Of a DNA stretch of 64,000 nt, positions 29,975 through 39,397 are shown piece by piece; positions within the stretch are counted from its first letter, which is position 1; each line of letters begins with the position of its first letter. The stretch is from an uncultured Rhodocyclaceae bacterium (lineage in GTDB: Bacteria; Pseudomonadota; Gammaproteobacteria; Burkholderiales; Rhodocyclaceae). The stretch spans positions 1,775,001 to 1,839,000 of the forward strand of contig OU015322.1 of assembly GCA_907163225.1 (NCBI GenBank), read 5' to 3'. Position numbers and translations under genes: made by a program. The notes under the pieces are model-generated. The model was given only the letters and a program-made list of their open reading frames with translations. It did not search any database and was not told the DNA's origin.

Positions 29975-30553
29975 ATGAATCCACCTCGCCTGATCGTTGG
30001 CCTCGGTAACCCCGGCCCTGAATACGAAGCTACCCGACACAACGTCGGCTTCTGGTTCGTCGACCATCTGGCCGACAAGCTGAAATCTTCGCTCGCTCCT
30101 CAAGCCAAGTTCTACGGCAAGGCAGCACGCATCGGCGAAACCTGGTTGTTGCAGCCGAGCACCTTCATGAACCGGTCCGGCCAGGCAGTCGCCGCGCTAG
30201 CCAATTTTTACAAGATCCACCCGGAAGAGATTCTCGTCATCCACGATGAACTAGACCTGCCGCCCGGCGGTATTCGCTTGAAGCAAGGTGGCGGCAACGG
30301 CGGCCACAACGGACTGAAAGATATTCAGGCCAAACTCGGCACGCCCGATTTCTGGCGCCTGCGCCTCGGCATCGGCCACCCGCGCACCCTTGGTTTGTCG
30401 CAGGAGGTGGTTGATTTCGTCCTGCACCAGCCACGCAAGGAAGAGCTGCCGGATATTGAACACGCCCTCGCCCGCTGTCTGCTGGCCTGGCCCAAACTCG
30501 CCGCCGGAGACTTTGCCGGCGCTCAACAACAGTTGCACGGCAAAGCCGTTTAG
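29975..30553 (+). CDS. pth: Peptidyl-tRNA hydrolase
   Basis: A 192-aa enzyme that frees tRNA from stalled peptidyl-tRNA. It starts with [22 protein letters not shown], which carries the catalytic His and the conserved Asn. [11 protein letters not shown] and HDELDLPPG follow, and then [12 protein letters not shown]. Length is normal. The rplY-pth-ychF order is standard in proteobacteria. Confidence 0.96.
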   Translation: MNPPRLIVGLGNPGPEYEATRHNVGFWFVDHLADKLKSSLAPQAKFYGKAARIGETWLLQPSTFMNRSGQAVAALANFYKIHPEEILVIHDELDLPPGGIRLKQGGGNGGHNGLKDIQAKLGTPDFWRLRLGIGHPRTLGLSQEVVDFVLHQPRKEELPDIEHALARCLLAWPKLAAGDFAGAQQQLHGKAV

Positions 30554-30577
30554 TTGGCAAACATTTAGGAAATAACC

Positions 30578-31669
30578 ATGTCTTTGAAATGCGGCATCGT
30601 CGGCCTGCCCAACGTCGGCAAATCCACCCTCTTCAACGCGCTGACCAAGTCGGGCATCGCGGCGGAAAACTACCCCTTCTGCACCATCGAGCCGAACGTC
30701 GGAATCGTCGAGGTGCCGGACAAGCGCATGGCCGCTCTGGCCGCCATCGTCAAGCCGCAGAAGATGCAACCGGCCATCGTCGAATTCGTTGACATCGCGG
30801 GCCTGGTCGCCGGTGCCTCCAAGGGCGAAGGTCTGGGCAACCAGTTCCTGGCCAATATCCGCGAAACCGATGCCATCGTGCATGTTGTGCGCTGCTTTGC
30901 CGACGACAACGTGATCCACGTTTCGGGTGGTGTCGATCCGCTGCGCGACATCGAAGTGATCGATACCGAACTGGCACTGGCCGACATGGCCTCGGTTGAA
31001 AAGGCGCTCAACCGCTACCGCCGTCCGGCCAGTTCCGGTGACAAGGAAGCCAAGGCTCTGGTCGCCGTCCTTGAGAAATGTTTCGCCCAGCTCGATCAGG
31101 CCAAGGCCGTTCGCGGGCTGGATTTGTCGAAGGAAGAACTGGCCTTGATCAAGCCGTTCTGCATGATCACCGGCAAACCGGTGCTGTATGTGGCCAACGT
31201 TTCCGAAAGCGGCTTCGAGAACAATCCCTTGCTCGACGCCGTGCGTGCCCACGCCGCAACTGAGAAGGCTGAAGTCGTCTCGGTCTGCGCGGCTATCGAA
31301 TCGGAAATTGCCGACCTCGACGACGAGGAAAAGCAGATGTTCCTGGCCGACCTCGGCCTTGAGGAGCCAGGTCTTGATCGCCTGATCCACGCCGGCTACA
31401 AGCTGCTCGGCCTGGCCACCTATTTCACGGCAGGCGTAAAGGAAGTTCGGGCCTGGACCATTCATTTGGGGGATACGGCGCCGCAGGCTGCTGGTGTCAT
31501 TCACACAGACTTCGAGCGTGGCTTTATCCGCGCCCAGACCATCGCCTTCGACGATTTCATCGCCTACAAGGGCGAAGCGGGCGCCAAGGAAGCCGGCAAA
31601 ATGCGCGCCGAAGGAAAAGAGTATGTTGTCAAAGATGGCGACGTGATGAATTTCCTGTTTAACGTCTAA
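30578..31669 (+). CDS. ychF: Redox-regulated ATPase YchF
   Basis: A 363-aa Obg-family P-loop protein that prefers ATP. The P-loop is [18 protein letters not shown]3 is [20 protein letters not shown], followed by a coiled-coil insert and a C-terminal TGS domain ([20 protein letters not shown]). Linked in other species to ribosome and oxidative-stress functions. Confidence 0.96.
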   Translation: MSLKCGIVGLPNVGKSTLFNALTKSGIAAENYPFCTIEPNVGIVEVPDKRMAALAAIVKPQKMQPAIVEFVDIAGLVAGASKGEGLGNQFLANIRETDAIVHVVRCFADDNVIHVSGGVDPLRDIEVIDTELALADMASVEKALNRYRRPASSGDKEAKALVAVLEKCFAQLDQAKAVRGLDLSKEELALIKPFCMITGKPVLYVANVSESGFENNPLLDAVRAHAATEKAEVVSVCAAIESEIADLDDEEKQMFLADLGLEEPGLDRLIHAGYKLLGLATYFTAGVKEVRAWTIHLGDTAPQAAGVIHTDFERGFIRAQTIAFDDFIAYKGEAGAKEAGKMRAEGKEYVVKDGDVMNFLFNV

Positions 31670-31711
31670 TTTGGCGTTTAGAATGAAAGCATTACCGCTC
31701 AGTTGGCCCTT

Positions 31712-33460
31712 ATGACCAAAGCCACGTCACGCAACACGCTGACTATAGAACCGGACAAAAGCAGTCTTTCCGGTGTGGCGTTGTTGCGTGCTTTTGAACA
31801 GAGCTTTGAAGGCATATTGGTCACCGATGAGCAAAACCTGATCATCGCCGCCAACGATGCGTTTTCTCGGATGAGCGGCTATCTGGTGGAAGAACTGATC
31901 GGGAAAGACCCGCGCATTCTTGGCTCCAGCCGCGCCACCCCGGAAACCTATGCGTCGATGTGGCAGGCCCTGGCGAGCAGCGACTACTGGGCGGGCGATA
32001 TCTGGAACACCCACAAGGATGGGTCGATCTACCCCTGCCAATTGCGGATCGCTGTTCTGCGCGATACCGATGGCCGGGCAAAGAACCATGTCGCCAACTT
32101 CAACACCGCCATCACCAACCACGAAGCGGCTGATCGCCTGGCCTATCTCGCTTACCACGACCCACTGACCAACCTGCCGAACCGGCTGGCCTTCGAGTCG
32201 CAGCTGGAGCAAGCCCTGCATGCTTGCGAGCGAGAGAACCGTCAATTGGCATTGATGCTGATCGATCTCGACAATTTCAAGAATATCAACGACACGCTGG
32301 GTCATCAGGTCGGTGACCAGCTGCTGCAGAATGTTGCGCTGCGCCTGCGCGAATGCGTCCGCTCAAGTGATCTGGTCGCCCGAATCGGCGGTGACGAGTT
32401 CGTCGTCGTGCTGCCTGAAATCGAATCGCCACTCACGGCGGCACGCGTTGCCGGCAAGATTCAAAGCAACCTGGCGGATAGTTACCAGTTTGGCGACCAC
32501 ACCCTCTACGCCACACCCAGCATCGGCATCAGCCTTTTCCCGTTTGATGGCAACGACCCCGGCACCATGCTGCGTAACGCAGATACGGCGATGTACCACG
32601 CGAAAAGCGCCGGTCGCAACAATCATCAGTTTTACACCGCGCGCATGAACGAGGCGGCGGGCGAGCGGCTGCAGATGGAGAACGAACTCCGGCAGGCGAT
32701 TTCCTCGATATCCCCCAGCAATTGCGAATTTACGCTGAACTTCCAGCCCCAGATCGAGACCAAAACTGGCCGCGTACTGGGCCTTGAAGCGCTGCTGCGC
32801 TGGAACAATCCGAAACTCGGCCCGATCTCGCCCGCGCGATTTATCGCCATTGCAGAGGAAACCGGACTGATCCAGCCGCTTGGCGACTGGGTGATCTGGG
32901 AAACCTGCCGGCACATTCGCAACATGAAGCTGGAAGGAATCACCGGCATCCGTGTGGCCATCAACATTTCGGCCCAGCAGTTGCGTCACGACACGCTGCT
33001 GCAACTCGTGCGCGGCGCACTCGCCTGCTACGACCTGTTGCCGGACGACATAGAACTCGAAATTACCGAGAGCACAGCCATGCAGCACCCGGAGACGACG
33101 CTGTCGATTCTCGACCAGTTGTCGTCGATGGGCGTCATGCTGGCTATCGACGACTTTGGCACCGGCTACTCGTCACTCGCTTATCTGAAGCACCTGCCGA
33201 TTCAACGCCTGAAGCTTGATCGTTCGTTTGTCACAGACATCGAATCCGACCCGAATGATGCGGCCATCTGCAAGGCCACCATTGCCCTTGGCCACAGCCT
33301 GGGCCTTGAGCTGGTCGCCGAAGGCGTGGAAACCGAGGCACAGCGGGACTTTTTGGCCAAACTCGGATGCGACATCTTGCAGGGCTACCTGTACAGCAAG
33401 CCAATGCCGTTCGATGAGACGGTGGCCTTCCTGAAGGCTTACCAGGCGGCACATCCCTGA
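31712..33460 (+). CDS. PAS-GGDEF-EAL cyclic-di-GMP protein
   Basis: A 582-aa cytoplasmic protein. An N-terminal PAS domain (about 20-140) is followed by a GGDEF domain with the intact active site RIGGDEFVV and by an EAL domain. The EAL domain has LGLEALLRW, the metal site ITESTAM and DDFGTGYSSLAYLK, all needed for phosphodiesterase action. Both domains keep catalytic residues, so it may make or break c-di-GMP; the RxxD inhibitory site upstream of GGDEF reads RECVRSSD. ATG 31712 is used. It is convergent with the spermidine-synthase-like gene, 7 bp apart. The Pel-like genes at the window end could be one c-di-GMP output, which is inference. Confidence 0.93.
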   Translation: MTKATSRNTLTIEPDKSSLSGVALLRAFEQSFEGILVTDEQNLIIAANDAFSRMSGYLVEELIGKDPRILGSSRATPETYASMWQALASSDYWAGDIWNTHKDGSIYPCQLRIAVLRDTDGRAKNHVANFNTAITNHEAADRLAYLAYHDPLTNLPNRLAFESQLEQALHACERENRQLALMLIDLDNFKNINDTLGHQVGDQLLQNVALRLRECVRSSDLVARIGGDEFVVVLPEIESPLTAARVAGKIQSNLADSYQFGDHTLYATPSIGISLFPFDGNDPGTMLRNADTAMYHAKSAGRNNHQFYTARMNEAAGERLQMENELRQAISSISPSNCEFTLNFQPQIETKTGRVLGLEALLRWNNPKLGPISPARFIAIAEETGLIQPLGDWVIWETCRHIRNMKLEGITGIRVAINISAQQLRHDTLLQLVRGALACYDLLPDDIELEITESTAMQHPETTLSILDQLSSMGVMLAIDDFGTGYSSLAYLKHLPIQRLKLDRSFVTDIESDPNDAAICKATIALGHSLGLELVAEGVETEAQRDFLAKLGCDILQGYLYSKPMPFDETVAFLKAYQAAHP

Positions 33461-33467
33461 GCGCCAG

Positions 33468-35021
33468 CTAGCGGATGACCTTGCGCCACTCGGCCTCGAA
33501 GTAGCGCACCAGCACCTGATTGTTCAACTGATTGACCTCGGCCGGCAGGCGCGCCATGTCGGCCGGGAATTCGAACAGGCCAGGCAGGATTTCTGCGGTT
33601 AAAAATCGCGTTTTTTTCCGGTCGACCGTAGGGCCAGCCGTTGCTTCTATGGTCGTGGCACTGGCCAGGACTTCTGTGGCGGCGGAAATCGAAAATTCCT
33701 GCCGCCCGGCGATGATGTAGCCCCATTCGCCGAAGGACGGTACCAGCGCGTGATAGGGCGCCGTCTTGAAGCCGACGCTTTCCAGCGTCGTCACGACGCA
33801 CCAGAACGATTGCCGGGCGTAGAGCGGCGAGGTCGACTGAACAACGATCAGGCCACGCGCCGACAGGCGTTTTTCGAGCAGGCGGTAGAAGGCCGAGGTG
33901 TAAAGCTTGCCGAGGGCGAAATTGCTTGGATCAGGGAAGTCGACAACCACAAAATCGAAAAACTCGCGGCTTTCCTCCAGCCACTGCAGGGCGTCGGCGT
34001 TGACCACCGTGACCCTGGGCGAACTCAGTGCGCCCTCGTTGAGCGCGACAAGCGCCGGCGCAGTGGCGAACAGGTCGGTCATCGCCGGGTCGAGATCGAC
34101 CAGCGTCACCGATTCGACTGTCGGATACTTGAGAATTTCGCGCACGGCGAGGCCGTCGCCGCCCCCCAGCACGAGAACCCGCTTCGCCCCCGGCAGGCTG
34201 GCCAGTCCGGGATGAACGAGCGCCTCGTGGTAACGGTATTCGTCGTGCGACGAGAATTGCAGGTTGTTGTTGATGAACAGGCGAAGGTCGTCGCGCCAGC
34301 GCGTCACGACGAGGCGCTGGTAGGGCGTCGTTTCGGCGTGGATGATGTCGTCGGCGTAGAGATGAGTCTCGGCCAAGCTCGTCAGTTGCCCGGCTCCGGC
34401 AAAGCCAGCGACGAGCAGGCCGAAGACCGTCCAGCTCTGCACAGCAAGCCAACGCCGCGACGGCAGCTGCTCCCGGAACAGATGCAGAGCCCAGAGCGCC
34501 ACCGCGACATTGAGCAGGCCAAAGAGCAAGCCGGTGCGAACCATGCCGATCTGCGGCGCCAGCACGAGCGGAAAGAGGATGGAGACCGCCAGCGCACCAA
34601 GATAATCGAAGGTGAGCACTTGCGACACGAGGTCCTTGAAGGCCAGTTCGCCCTTCAGAATGCGCATGACCAGCGGAATTTCGAGGCCGACGAGGACGCC
34701 GACGCCAAACACCGCGAGGTAGAGCACCAGCTTGAACGGCCCGGCCAGCCAGGTAAAAACAAGGAACAGCCCGATCGCCGAAAAGCCGCCAAGCAGGCCG
34801 ACCATCAGCTCGATCTGGATGAAGCGTCCGATCAGGTCGCGGGTGATGTATTTCGACAGCCATGAACCAGCGCCCATGGCGAACAGGTAAGTACCTATCA
34901 CCGTCGAAAACTGGGTCACCGAATCGCCCAGCAAGTAGGACGACAGCGCACCGGCGATCAGCTCATAGGCCAGCCCGCAGGAGGCGATGACGAAGACGGA
35001 GAAAAGGAGGGCGTGGCGCAT
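33468..35021 (-). CDS. Membrane-bound spermidine-synthase-like protein
   Basis: A 517-aa fusion. Residues 1-215 carry about seven membrane helices (from ALLFSVFVIASCGLAYELIAG). The C-terminal half is a spermidine-synthase fold with SAM-type loop VLVLGGGDGLAVREIL, the acidic VTLVDLDPAMTD, and VVVDFPDPSNFALGKLY. Catalysis on polyamines is inferred from the fold. No speD is near. Residues about 456-474 (SATTIEATAGPTVDRKKTRF) are encoded by a long-form repeat in the loop before FLTAEILPGLFEFP. The ATG at 35021 puts the first helix at the N-terminus; an upstream extension to 35069 lacks support. Confidence 0.85.
   Translation of the reverse strand: MRHALLFSVFVIASCGLAYELIAGALSSYLLGDSVTQFSTVIGTYLFAMGAGSWLSKYITRDLIGRFIQIELMVGLLGGFSAIGLFLVFTWLAGPFKLVLYLAVFGVGVLVGLEIPLVMRILKGELAFKDLVSQVLTFDYLGALAVSILFPLVLAPQIGMVRTGLLFGLLNVAVALWALHLFREQLPSRRWLAVQSWTVFGLLVAGFAGAGQLTSLAETHLYADDIIHAETTPYQRLVVTRWRDDLRLFINNNLQFSSHDEYRYHEALVHPGLASLPGAKRVLVLGGGDGLAVREILKYPTVESVTLVDLDPAMTDLFATAPALVALNEGALSSPRVTVVNADALQWLEESREFFDFVVVDFPDPSNFALGKLYTSAFYRLLEKRLSARGLIVVQSTSPLYARQSFWCVVTTLESVGFKTAPYHALVPSFGEWGYIIAGRQEFSISAATEVLASATTIEATAGPTVDRKKTRFLTAEILPGLFEFPADMARLPAEVNQLNNQVLVRYFEAEWRKVIR
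33599..33657 (+). repeat. Long-form dispersed repeat inside spermidine-synthase-like gene
   Basis: A degenerate A block (a T run then TTCCGGTCGACCGTAG) is followed by a B block at 33632-33654. The B block differs from the second kinase copy at one of 23 positions, and both are read in the same frame, encoding TIEATAG here and TTEATAG there. Confidence 0.82.
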
Positions 35022-35093
35022 GGGCAGGAATGCTAACTCGAAATCGGGGGAACGGCTCGGCACCGCCACGGTCTCAACGCCAACAGCATTTCA

Positions 35094-35124
35094 ATTTTGG
35101 CCGCTTTTTCCAGTTGACCGCAGC
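35094..35124 (+). repeat. Dispersed A-block repeat upstream of yceI
   Basis: ATTTTGGCCGCTTTTTCC followed by AGTTGACCGCAGC, ending 36 bp before the yceI start codon in the divergent region with the spermidine-synthase-like gene. Confidence 0.8.
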
Positions 35125-35159
35125 CCTGCAAAAAGTCCCCTTGGGGGACAGGAATCACC

Positions 35160-35717
35160 GTGAACCGAATCATCGCCCTGCTTTTTGCCGCACTCCTGAC
35201 GCCGGCACACGCCGCCGAATACGCCATCGACCCGACGCACACCTACGCCAGCTTCGAAATCGATCACCTCGGGTTTTCAACCCAGCGCGGCCTGTTCAAG
35301 CAGAGCAGCGGCACCGTCGAATTCGACCCGGAAGGAAAAGCCGGGCGTATCGACATCACCATCGACGCCGCCTCGCTCGACACCGGCTTCGCCCTGCGTG
35401 ACGACGTGCTGCGTGGCGAGGACTGGTTCAAGGTAAAAGCCTTCCCGAGCATACTTTTTCGCAGCCAGAAACTCGTGTTCACTGACGGCAAACTAAGCGC
35501 CGTCGAAGGCATGCTCACCCTGCTCGGAGAAATCCGCCCGATGCGTCTCGAAATCACCCGCTTCAAATGCGGCCTCAACCTTGCCAGCCGCAAGCAAGGC
35601 TGCGGCGCCGACGCCCAGGGCATCCTGCGCCGCTCCGAATTCGGTCTCAACAACGGCTTGCCTTTTATCGGCGACGAAGTTCGCCTGCGCATCCAGGTCG
35701 AGGCCTATCTACCCTGA
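35160..35717 (+). CDS. YceI family periplasmic lipocalin-like protein
   Basis: A 185-aa protein with signal peptide NRIIALLFAALLTPAHA. The YceI beta-barrel features are YAIDPTHTYASFEIDHLG and the downstream DDVLRGEDWFKVKAFPSI. YceI barrels bind isoprenoid-like lipids in solved structures. The GTG start at 35160 directly follows GGAATCACC. A pair of cysteines (FKCGLNL, KQGCGAD) near residue 140 may form a disulfide. It precedes ribBX by 102 bp and is probably a separate unit. Confidence 0.9.
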   Translation: MNRIIALLFAALLTPAHAAEYAIDPTHTYASFEIDHLGFSTQRGLFKQSSGTVEFDPEGKAGRIDITIDAASLDTGFALRDDVLRGEDWFKVKAFPSILFRSQKLVFTDGKLSAVEGMLTLLGEIRPMRLEITRFKCGLNLASRKQGCGADAQGILRRSEFGLNNGLPFIGDEVRLRIQVEAYLP

Positions 35718-35819
35718 ATCGCCTGTGCACCGGGGCGCCCACCACTGAACTAAAGTCATGTGCCAATCCCCTGTTTCTGCGAAAATGGCACCCCTATTTT
35801 GCTGTTCCCGGATTCCCCA

Positions 35820-36929
35820 ATGCCCACCAATACCGCCATCGCCAGCACCGCCGAGATCGTCACCGAACTCAAAGCAGGCCGCATGGTCATCCTGGTCGAT
35901 GAAGAAGACCGTGAAAACGAGGGCGACCTCGTCATGGCCGCCGAACACATCACGCCCGAAGCCATCAACTTCATGGCCAAGCATGGCCGCGGCCTGATCT
36001 GCCTGACCCTCACCGAAGCTCGCTGCAGGAAGCTCGGCCTCGCCCAGATGGCCAAGAACAACAAGACCCAGTACGGCACCGCCTTCACCGTTTCCATCGA
36101 AGCCGCCGAAGGCGTCACCACCGGCATCTCGGCCGCCGACCGGGCGCGCACCATCCAGGTCGCCGTCGCCAAGAACACGACCATCGACGACATCGTCCAG
36201 CCCGGCCACGTCTTCCCGATCACCGCCCGCGAAGGCGGCGTGCTGGTCCGCGCCGGTCACACCGAAGCCGGTTGCGACCTGGCCGGCATGGCCGGTCTGG
36301 AACCATCCTCGGTCATCTGCGAAATCATGAACGACGACGGCACCATGGCCCGCCTGCCGGAACTGATGGAATTCGCCAAGGAACACGGCCTCAAGATCGG
36401 CACCATCGCCGACCTCATTCACTACCGCGCCTCCTCCGAAACGCTGGTCGAGCGCGTCACCAGCAAGCCGGTGCAAACCGCCCACGGCGAATTCACGCTG
36501 CACGCCTACGTTGACCGCGCCAGCGGTGCGACCCATCTGGCCATGGTCAAGGGCAGGGTTCCGGCCGATGGCGAAACCGTCGTTCGCGTCCATGAGCCCT
36601 TGTCGGTGCTCGATTTCATCGACCCGTCCAGCAAGCGTCAGGCCTTCTCCATCGACGAAGCGCAGGCTGCGCTGGCCAAGTTCGGCCACGGCGTCATCGT
36701 GCTCATGCACCGCCCGGAAGACGGCGAAGCCCTGCTCGCCCGCCTCACCGGCACGGCCCCAGTCGCCCCGATCAAATGGGACCCGCGCACCTACGGCATC
36801 GGCGCCCAGATCCTGCGCGATATCGGCGTTTCCAAGATGCGCCTGCTCTCCAGCCCACGCAAGATGCCCTCCATGACCGGCTTTGGCCTCGAAGTCACCG
36901 GTTTCGTCACCTCACCCGCGGAGCTCTGA
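35820..36929 (+). CDS. ribB: 3,4-dihydroxy-2-butanone-4-phosphate synthase with degenerate RibA domain (RibBX type)
   Basis: A 369-aa riboflavin pathway protein. Residues 1-205 are a complete DHBP synthase, with DEEDRENEGDLVMAAEH and GHVFPITAREGGVLVRAGHTE. The C-terminal part resembles GTP cyclohydrolase II but lacks its zinc cysteines and the CLTGD-type catalytic motif; the matching place reads VRVHEPLSVLDFI. So only the RibB reaction is expected. This matches the RibBX architecture known in proteobacteria. No FMN riboswitch is seen in the 102-bp leader. It begins the ribBX-ribH-nusB-thiL-pgpA operon. Confidence 0.92.
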   Translation: MPTNTAIASTAEIVTELKAGRMVILVDEEDRENEGDLVMAAEHITPEAINFMAKHGRGLICLTLTEARCRKLGLAQMAKNNKTQYGTAFTVSIEAAEGVTTGISAADRARTIQVAVAKNTTIDDIVQPGHVFPITAREGGVLVRAGHTEAGCDLAGMAGLEPSSVICEIMNDDGTMARLPELMEFAKEHGLKIGTIADLIHYRASSETLVERVTSKPVQTAHGEFTLHAYVDRASGATHLAMVKGRVPADGETVVRVHEPLSVLDFIDPSSKRQAFSIDEAQAALAKFGHGVIVLMHRPEDGEALLARLTGTAPVAPIKWDPRTYGIGAQILRDIGVSKMRLLSSPRKMPSMTGFGLEVTGFVTSPAEL

Positions 36930-36932
36930 GCC

Positions 36933-37406
36933 ATGTCCCGTTTCGACAACATTTTTGAATACGACAACAACCTGAACGGCGCCGGCCTCAAAGTCGGCAT
37001 CGTCATGGCCCGCTTCAACCTGCCAATCTGCGAAGCCTTGCTCTCGTCCTGCGTGGCCGAACTCAAGCGCCTCGGCGTCGCCGATGCCGACATGACCATC
37101 GCCAACGTACCCGGCGCGCTGGAAGTGCCACTGGTGCTGCAAACCATGGCGCAGAGCGGCAGCTTCGATGCTCTGGTCGCCCTTGGCGCAGTCATTCGCG
37201 GCGACACCTATCACTTCGAAGTCGTTTCCAACGACGCCTGCCGCGCCATCATGGAAGTCCAGCTCGACACCGGCGTCCCCATCGCCAACGGCATCCTGAC
37301 CTGCGACACCGACGAACAGGCCGAAATCCGCACCCAGCCCAAGGGCAGCGATTGCGCCCAGGCTGCGGTCGAAATGGCCAACCTTCAGAAAGCACTGCTC
37401 CAATGA
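36933..37406 (+). CDS. ribH: 6,7-dimethyl-8-ribityllumazine synthase
   Basis: A 157-aa enzyme, the penultimate step of riboflavin synthesis, joining the RibB product with the pyrimidine intermediate. Motifs are [31 protein letters not shown] with the catalytic His, and [17 protein letters not shown]. It starts 4 bases after ribBX and its stop overlaps nusB (ATGA). Confidence 0.96.
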   Translation: MSRFDNIFEYDNNLNGAGLKVGIVMARFNLPICEALLSSCVAELKRLGVADADMTIANVPGALEVPLVLQTMAQSGSFDALVALGAVIRGDTYHFEVVSNDACRAIMEVQLDTGVPIANGILTCDTDEQAEIRTQPKGSDCAQAAVEMANLQKALLQ

Positions 37407-37891
37407 CCACCTTCCTCAGCGACAGCGAACACCCCCAAGACGTTCAGGCGCAGCCCAAATCAGCCCGCCGCCGGGCCCGTGAACTCGTCCTGCAAGGCCT
37501 CTACCAATGGCGCGTCGGCGGTGCCGACGAGGCATCCATCGAAGCCTACGCCCCGGAAATGGAAGATTTCGCCAAGGCCGACCGTGAATTTTTCGTCGGC
37601 ACCCTGCGCGGCGTGATGGGTCAGCAGGAAAAACTGATTGAACAGATTTCCCGCCACATCGACCGTCAATTCAACGAACTGTCACCCGTTGAAGCCTGCA
37701 TCCTGATGCTCGGCAGCTTCGAGCTGATCCACCACGTCGAAACCCCCTACCGCGTCGTCATCAACGAGGCCATCGAACTGACCAAATCCTTCGGCGGCAT
37801 CGACGGCCACAAATACGTGAACGGCGTGCTCGACAAGGTTGCGGGCAACGTTCGCGCGGAAGAAGTCGCCGCTCGCAAGCAGGGCAAATAA
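37403..37891 (+). CDS. nusB: Transcription antitermination factor NusB
   Basis: A 162-aa RNA-binding protein that, with NusE, acts on boxA for rRNA antitermination. It has [33 protein letters not shown], and the C-terminal [25 protein letters not shown] region. The N-terminal 25 residues (ending QAQPKS) are a disordered extension. The ATG overlaps the ribH stop. ThiL follows after 4 bases. Confidence 0.95.
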   Translation: MTTFLSDSEHPQDVQAQPKSARRRARELVLQGLYQWRVGGADEASIEAYAPEMEDFAKADREFFVGTLRGVMGQQEKLIEQISRHIDRQFNELSPVEACILMLGSFELIHHVETPYRVVINEAIELTKSFGGIDGHKYVNGVLDKVAGNVRAEEVAARKQGK

Positions 37892-37895
37892 GCCG

Positions 37896-38873
37896 ATGGC
37901 CGGCGAATTTGACTTGATCGACAAGTATTTCGTCCGGCCCACCCCCTCGGCCATCCTCGGCCCCGGCGACGACTGCGCGCTGATTCAGCCGACACCGGGC
38001 AAGCAACTGGCGGTCACCACCGACATGCTGGTTGCCGGCATCCATTTCCTGCCCGATACCAACCCGAAAAACCTCGGCTGGAAGGCGCTGGCCGTCAATA
38101 TTTCCGACCTCGCCGCAATGGGCGCCCAGCCGCGCTGGGTGACGCTGGCCGGCGCGTTGCCGGCAGTCGATGAAGCGTGGATTGCCGCCTTCGCCGAAGG
38201 CTTCTTCGCCTGCGCCGCCGAATACGGCGTCGACGTCATCGGCGGCGACACGACCAAAGGCCCGCTCAACGTCTGCATCACCGCCATGGGCGAAATCGAA
38301 CCCGGCCGCGCCCTGCGCCGCGACGGCGCCCAGCCCGGCGACCAGATCTGGGTTTCCGGCCGCCCCGGCCTGGCCAGCCTCGGCCTCGCTCACCTAGAAG
38401 GCAAGGTCAAGCTGCCCGAACCGTGGCCGCGCCTCTGCGTCGGCGCCCTTGAAAAGCCCCGCCCGCGCGTGGCGCTGGGCCTCGCACTGAACGGCATTGC
38501 CAGCGCAGCCATCGATGTTTCCGACGGTCTGCTGGCCGATCTCGGCCACATTGCCGAACGCTCCGGCTGTGCCGCCGCCGTCAAACTCGTTCAGCTACCA
38601 CACCTGCCCAAGGGCGATAGCTACGACGCCGACCTGCGTCGCATCGCCCTCGAATGCCAGCTCACCGGCGGCGACGACTACGAACTCTGCTTCACCGCAC
38701 CCGGCACGCAAAGCCTGGCTATCGCGCAAATCGCCGCAACGCTGGAACTGCCGCTGTGGAATATTGGCGAGATGATCGCCGGCACCACAGGCAAGGTCAC
38801 CGTTTTCGATCCAGACGGCAAGCCCGTCGAATTCGACCGCAAAGGCTACGATCACTTTGGCCAAACCGCCTAG
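37896..38873 (+). CDS. thiL: Thiamine-monophosphate kinase
   Basis: A 325-aa enzyme making thiamine diphosphate from thiamine monophosphate and ATP. It begins GEFDLIDKYF and has GPGDDCALI, the metal-binding TTDMLVAGIHF, NISDLAAMGAQPRW, and GGDTTKGPLNVCITAMG. The end overlaps the pgpA start by 17 bp. ThiL between nusB and pgpA is the common order. Confidence 0.95.
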   Translation: MAGEFDLIDKYFVRPTPSAILGPGDDCALIQPTPGKQLAVTTDMLVAGIHFLPDTNPKNLGWKALAVNISDLAAMGAQPRWVTLAGALPAVDEAWIAAFAEGFFACAAEYGVDVIGGDTTKGPLNVCITAMGEIEPGRALRRDGAQPGDQIWVSGRPGLASLGLAHLEGKVKLPEPWPRLCVGALEKPRPRVALGLALNGIASAAIDVSDGLLADLGHIAERSGCAAAVKLVQLPHLPKGDSYDADLRRIALECQLTGGDDYELCFTAPGTQSLAIAQIAATLELPLWNIGEMIAGTTGKVTVFDPDGKPVEFDRKGYDHFGQTA

Positions 38874-39342
38874 CGTCCGCTTCCTGCTCGCTCACCCCGC
38901 GCACTTCTTCGCGCTGGGTTGCGGCAGCGGTCTGGCCCCGAAAGCGCCCGGCACGTTCGGTACCTTGTTCGCGTGGCTGACCTTCGCGCTCTTCCACCAG
39001 CATTTTTCGGATTTTGGCCTTTTATTCCTGTTGACCGCAGCCTACCTCGCCGGCATCTGGTTCATCGACGTCACCGGCAAAGCCATCGGCGATCCCGACC
39101 ACGGCAGCATCGTCTGGGACGAGATCGTTCCCTTCTGGCTCATCCTGCTCATGACGCCCGAGACCTTCCTCTGGCAACTGGCCGCCTTCGCCCTCTTCCG
39201 CTATTTCGACATCACCAAGCCGCAACCGGCCCGCTATTTTGACCAGCACGTCAAAAACGGCTTCGGCGTCATGGCCGACGACCTTGTTGCGGCCGGGTAC
39301 ACTTTGCTCTGTCTCGCCCTGCTCAAGATCGTTTTCGCCTGA
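38857..39342 (+). CDS. pgpA: Phosphatidylglycerophosphatase A
   Basis: A 161-aa inner-membrane phosphatase of phosphatidylglycerol synthesis. Conserved parts are GCGSGLAPKAPGTFGTL, VDEIVPFW-like VWDEIVPFWLIL, and the C-terminal GFGVMADDLVAAGY with the acidic metal site. The TTG start lies 17 bp inside thiL. The membrane helix DFGLLFLLTAAYLAGIWF (from about residue 50) is partly encoded by an A-block repeat copy. Confidence 0.92.
   Translation: MAKPPSVRFLLAHPAHFFALGCGSGLAPKAPGTFGTLFAWLTFALFHQHFSDFGLLFLLTAAYLAGIWFIDVTGKAIGDPDHGSIVWDEIVPFWLILLMTPETFLWQLAAFALFRYFDITKPQPARYFDQHVKNGFGVMADDLVAAGYTLLCLALLKIVFA
39011..39042 (+). repeat. Dispersed A-block repeat inside pgpA
   Basis: ATTTTGGCCTTTTATTCC followed by TGTTGACCGCAGCC, read in frame as FGLLFLLTAA within a membrane helix of PgpA. 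About five differences from the consensus. Confidence 0.6.
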
Positions 39343-39397
39343 CGACACGGCCGCAGAAGCATAGAATATTGAAGTTCCTAACGCTTGGAGCTTCATC

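Noticed and set aside
35718-35819. Possible FMN riboswitch before ribBX.
   Set aside because: The leader is only about 100 bp and lacks the conserved RFN elements such as AGGGG and the paired stems.
36505-36525. GTTGACCGC in ribBX and at 25663 in the TPR gene.
   Set aside because: Only the nine-base core matches; no T-rich block precedes it, and the VDR residues are ordinary in both proteins.
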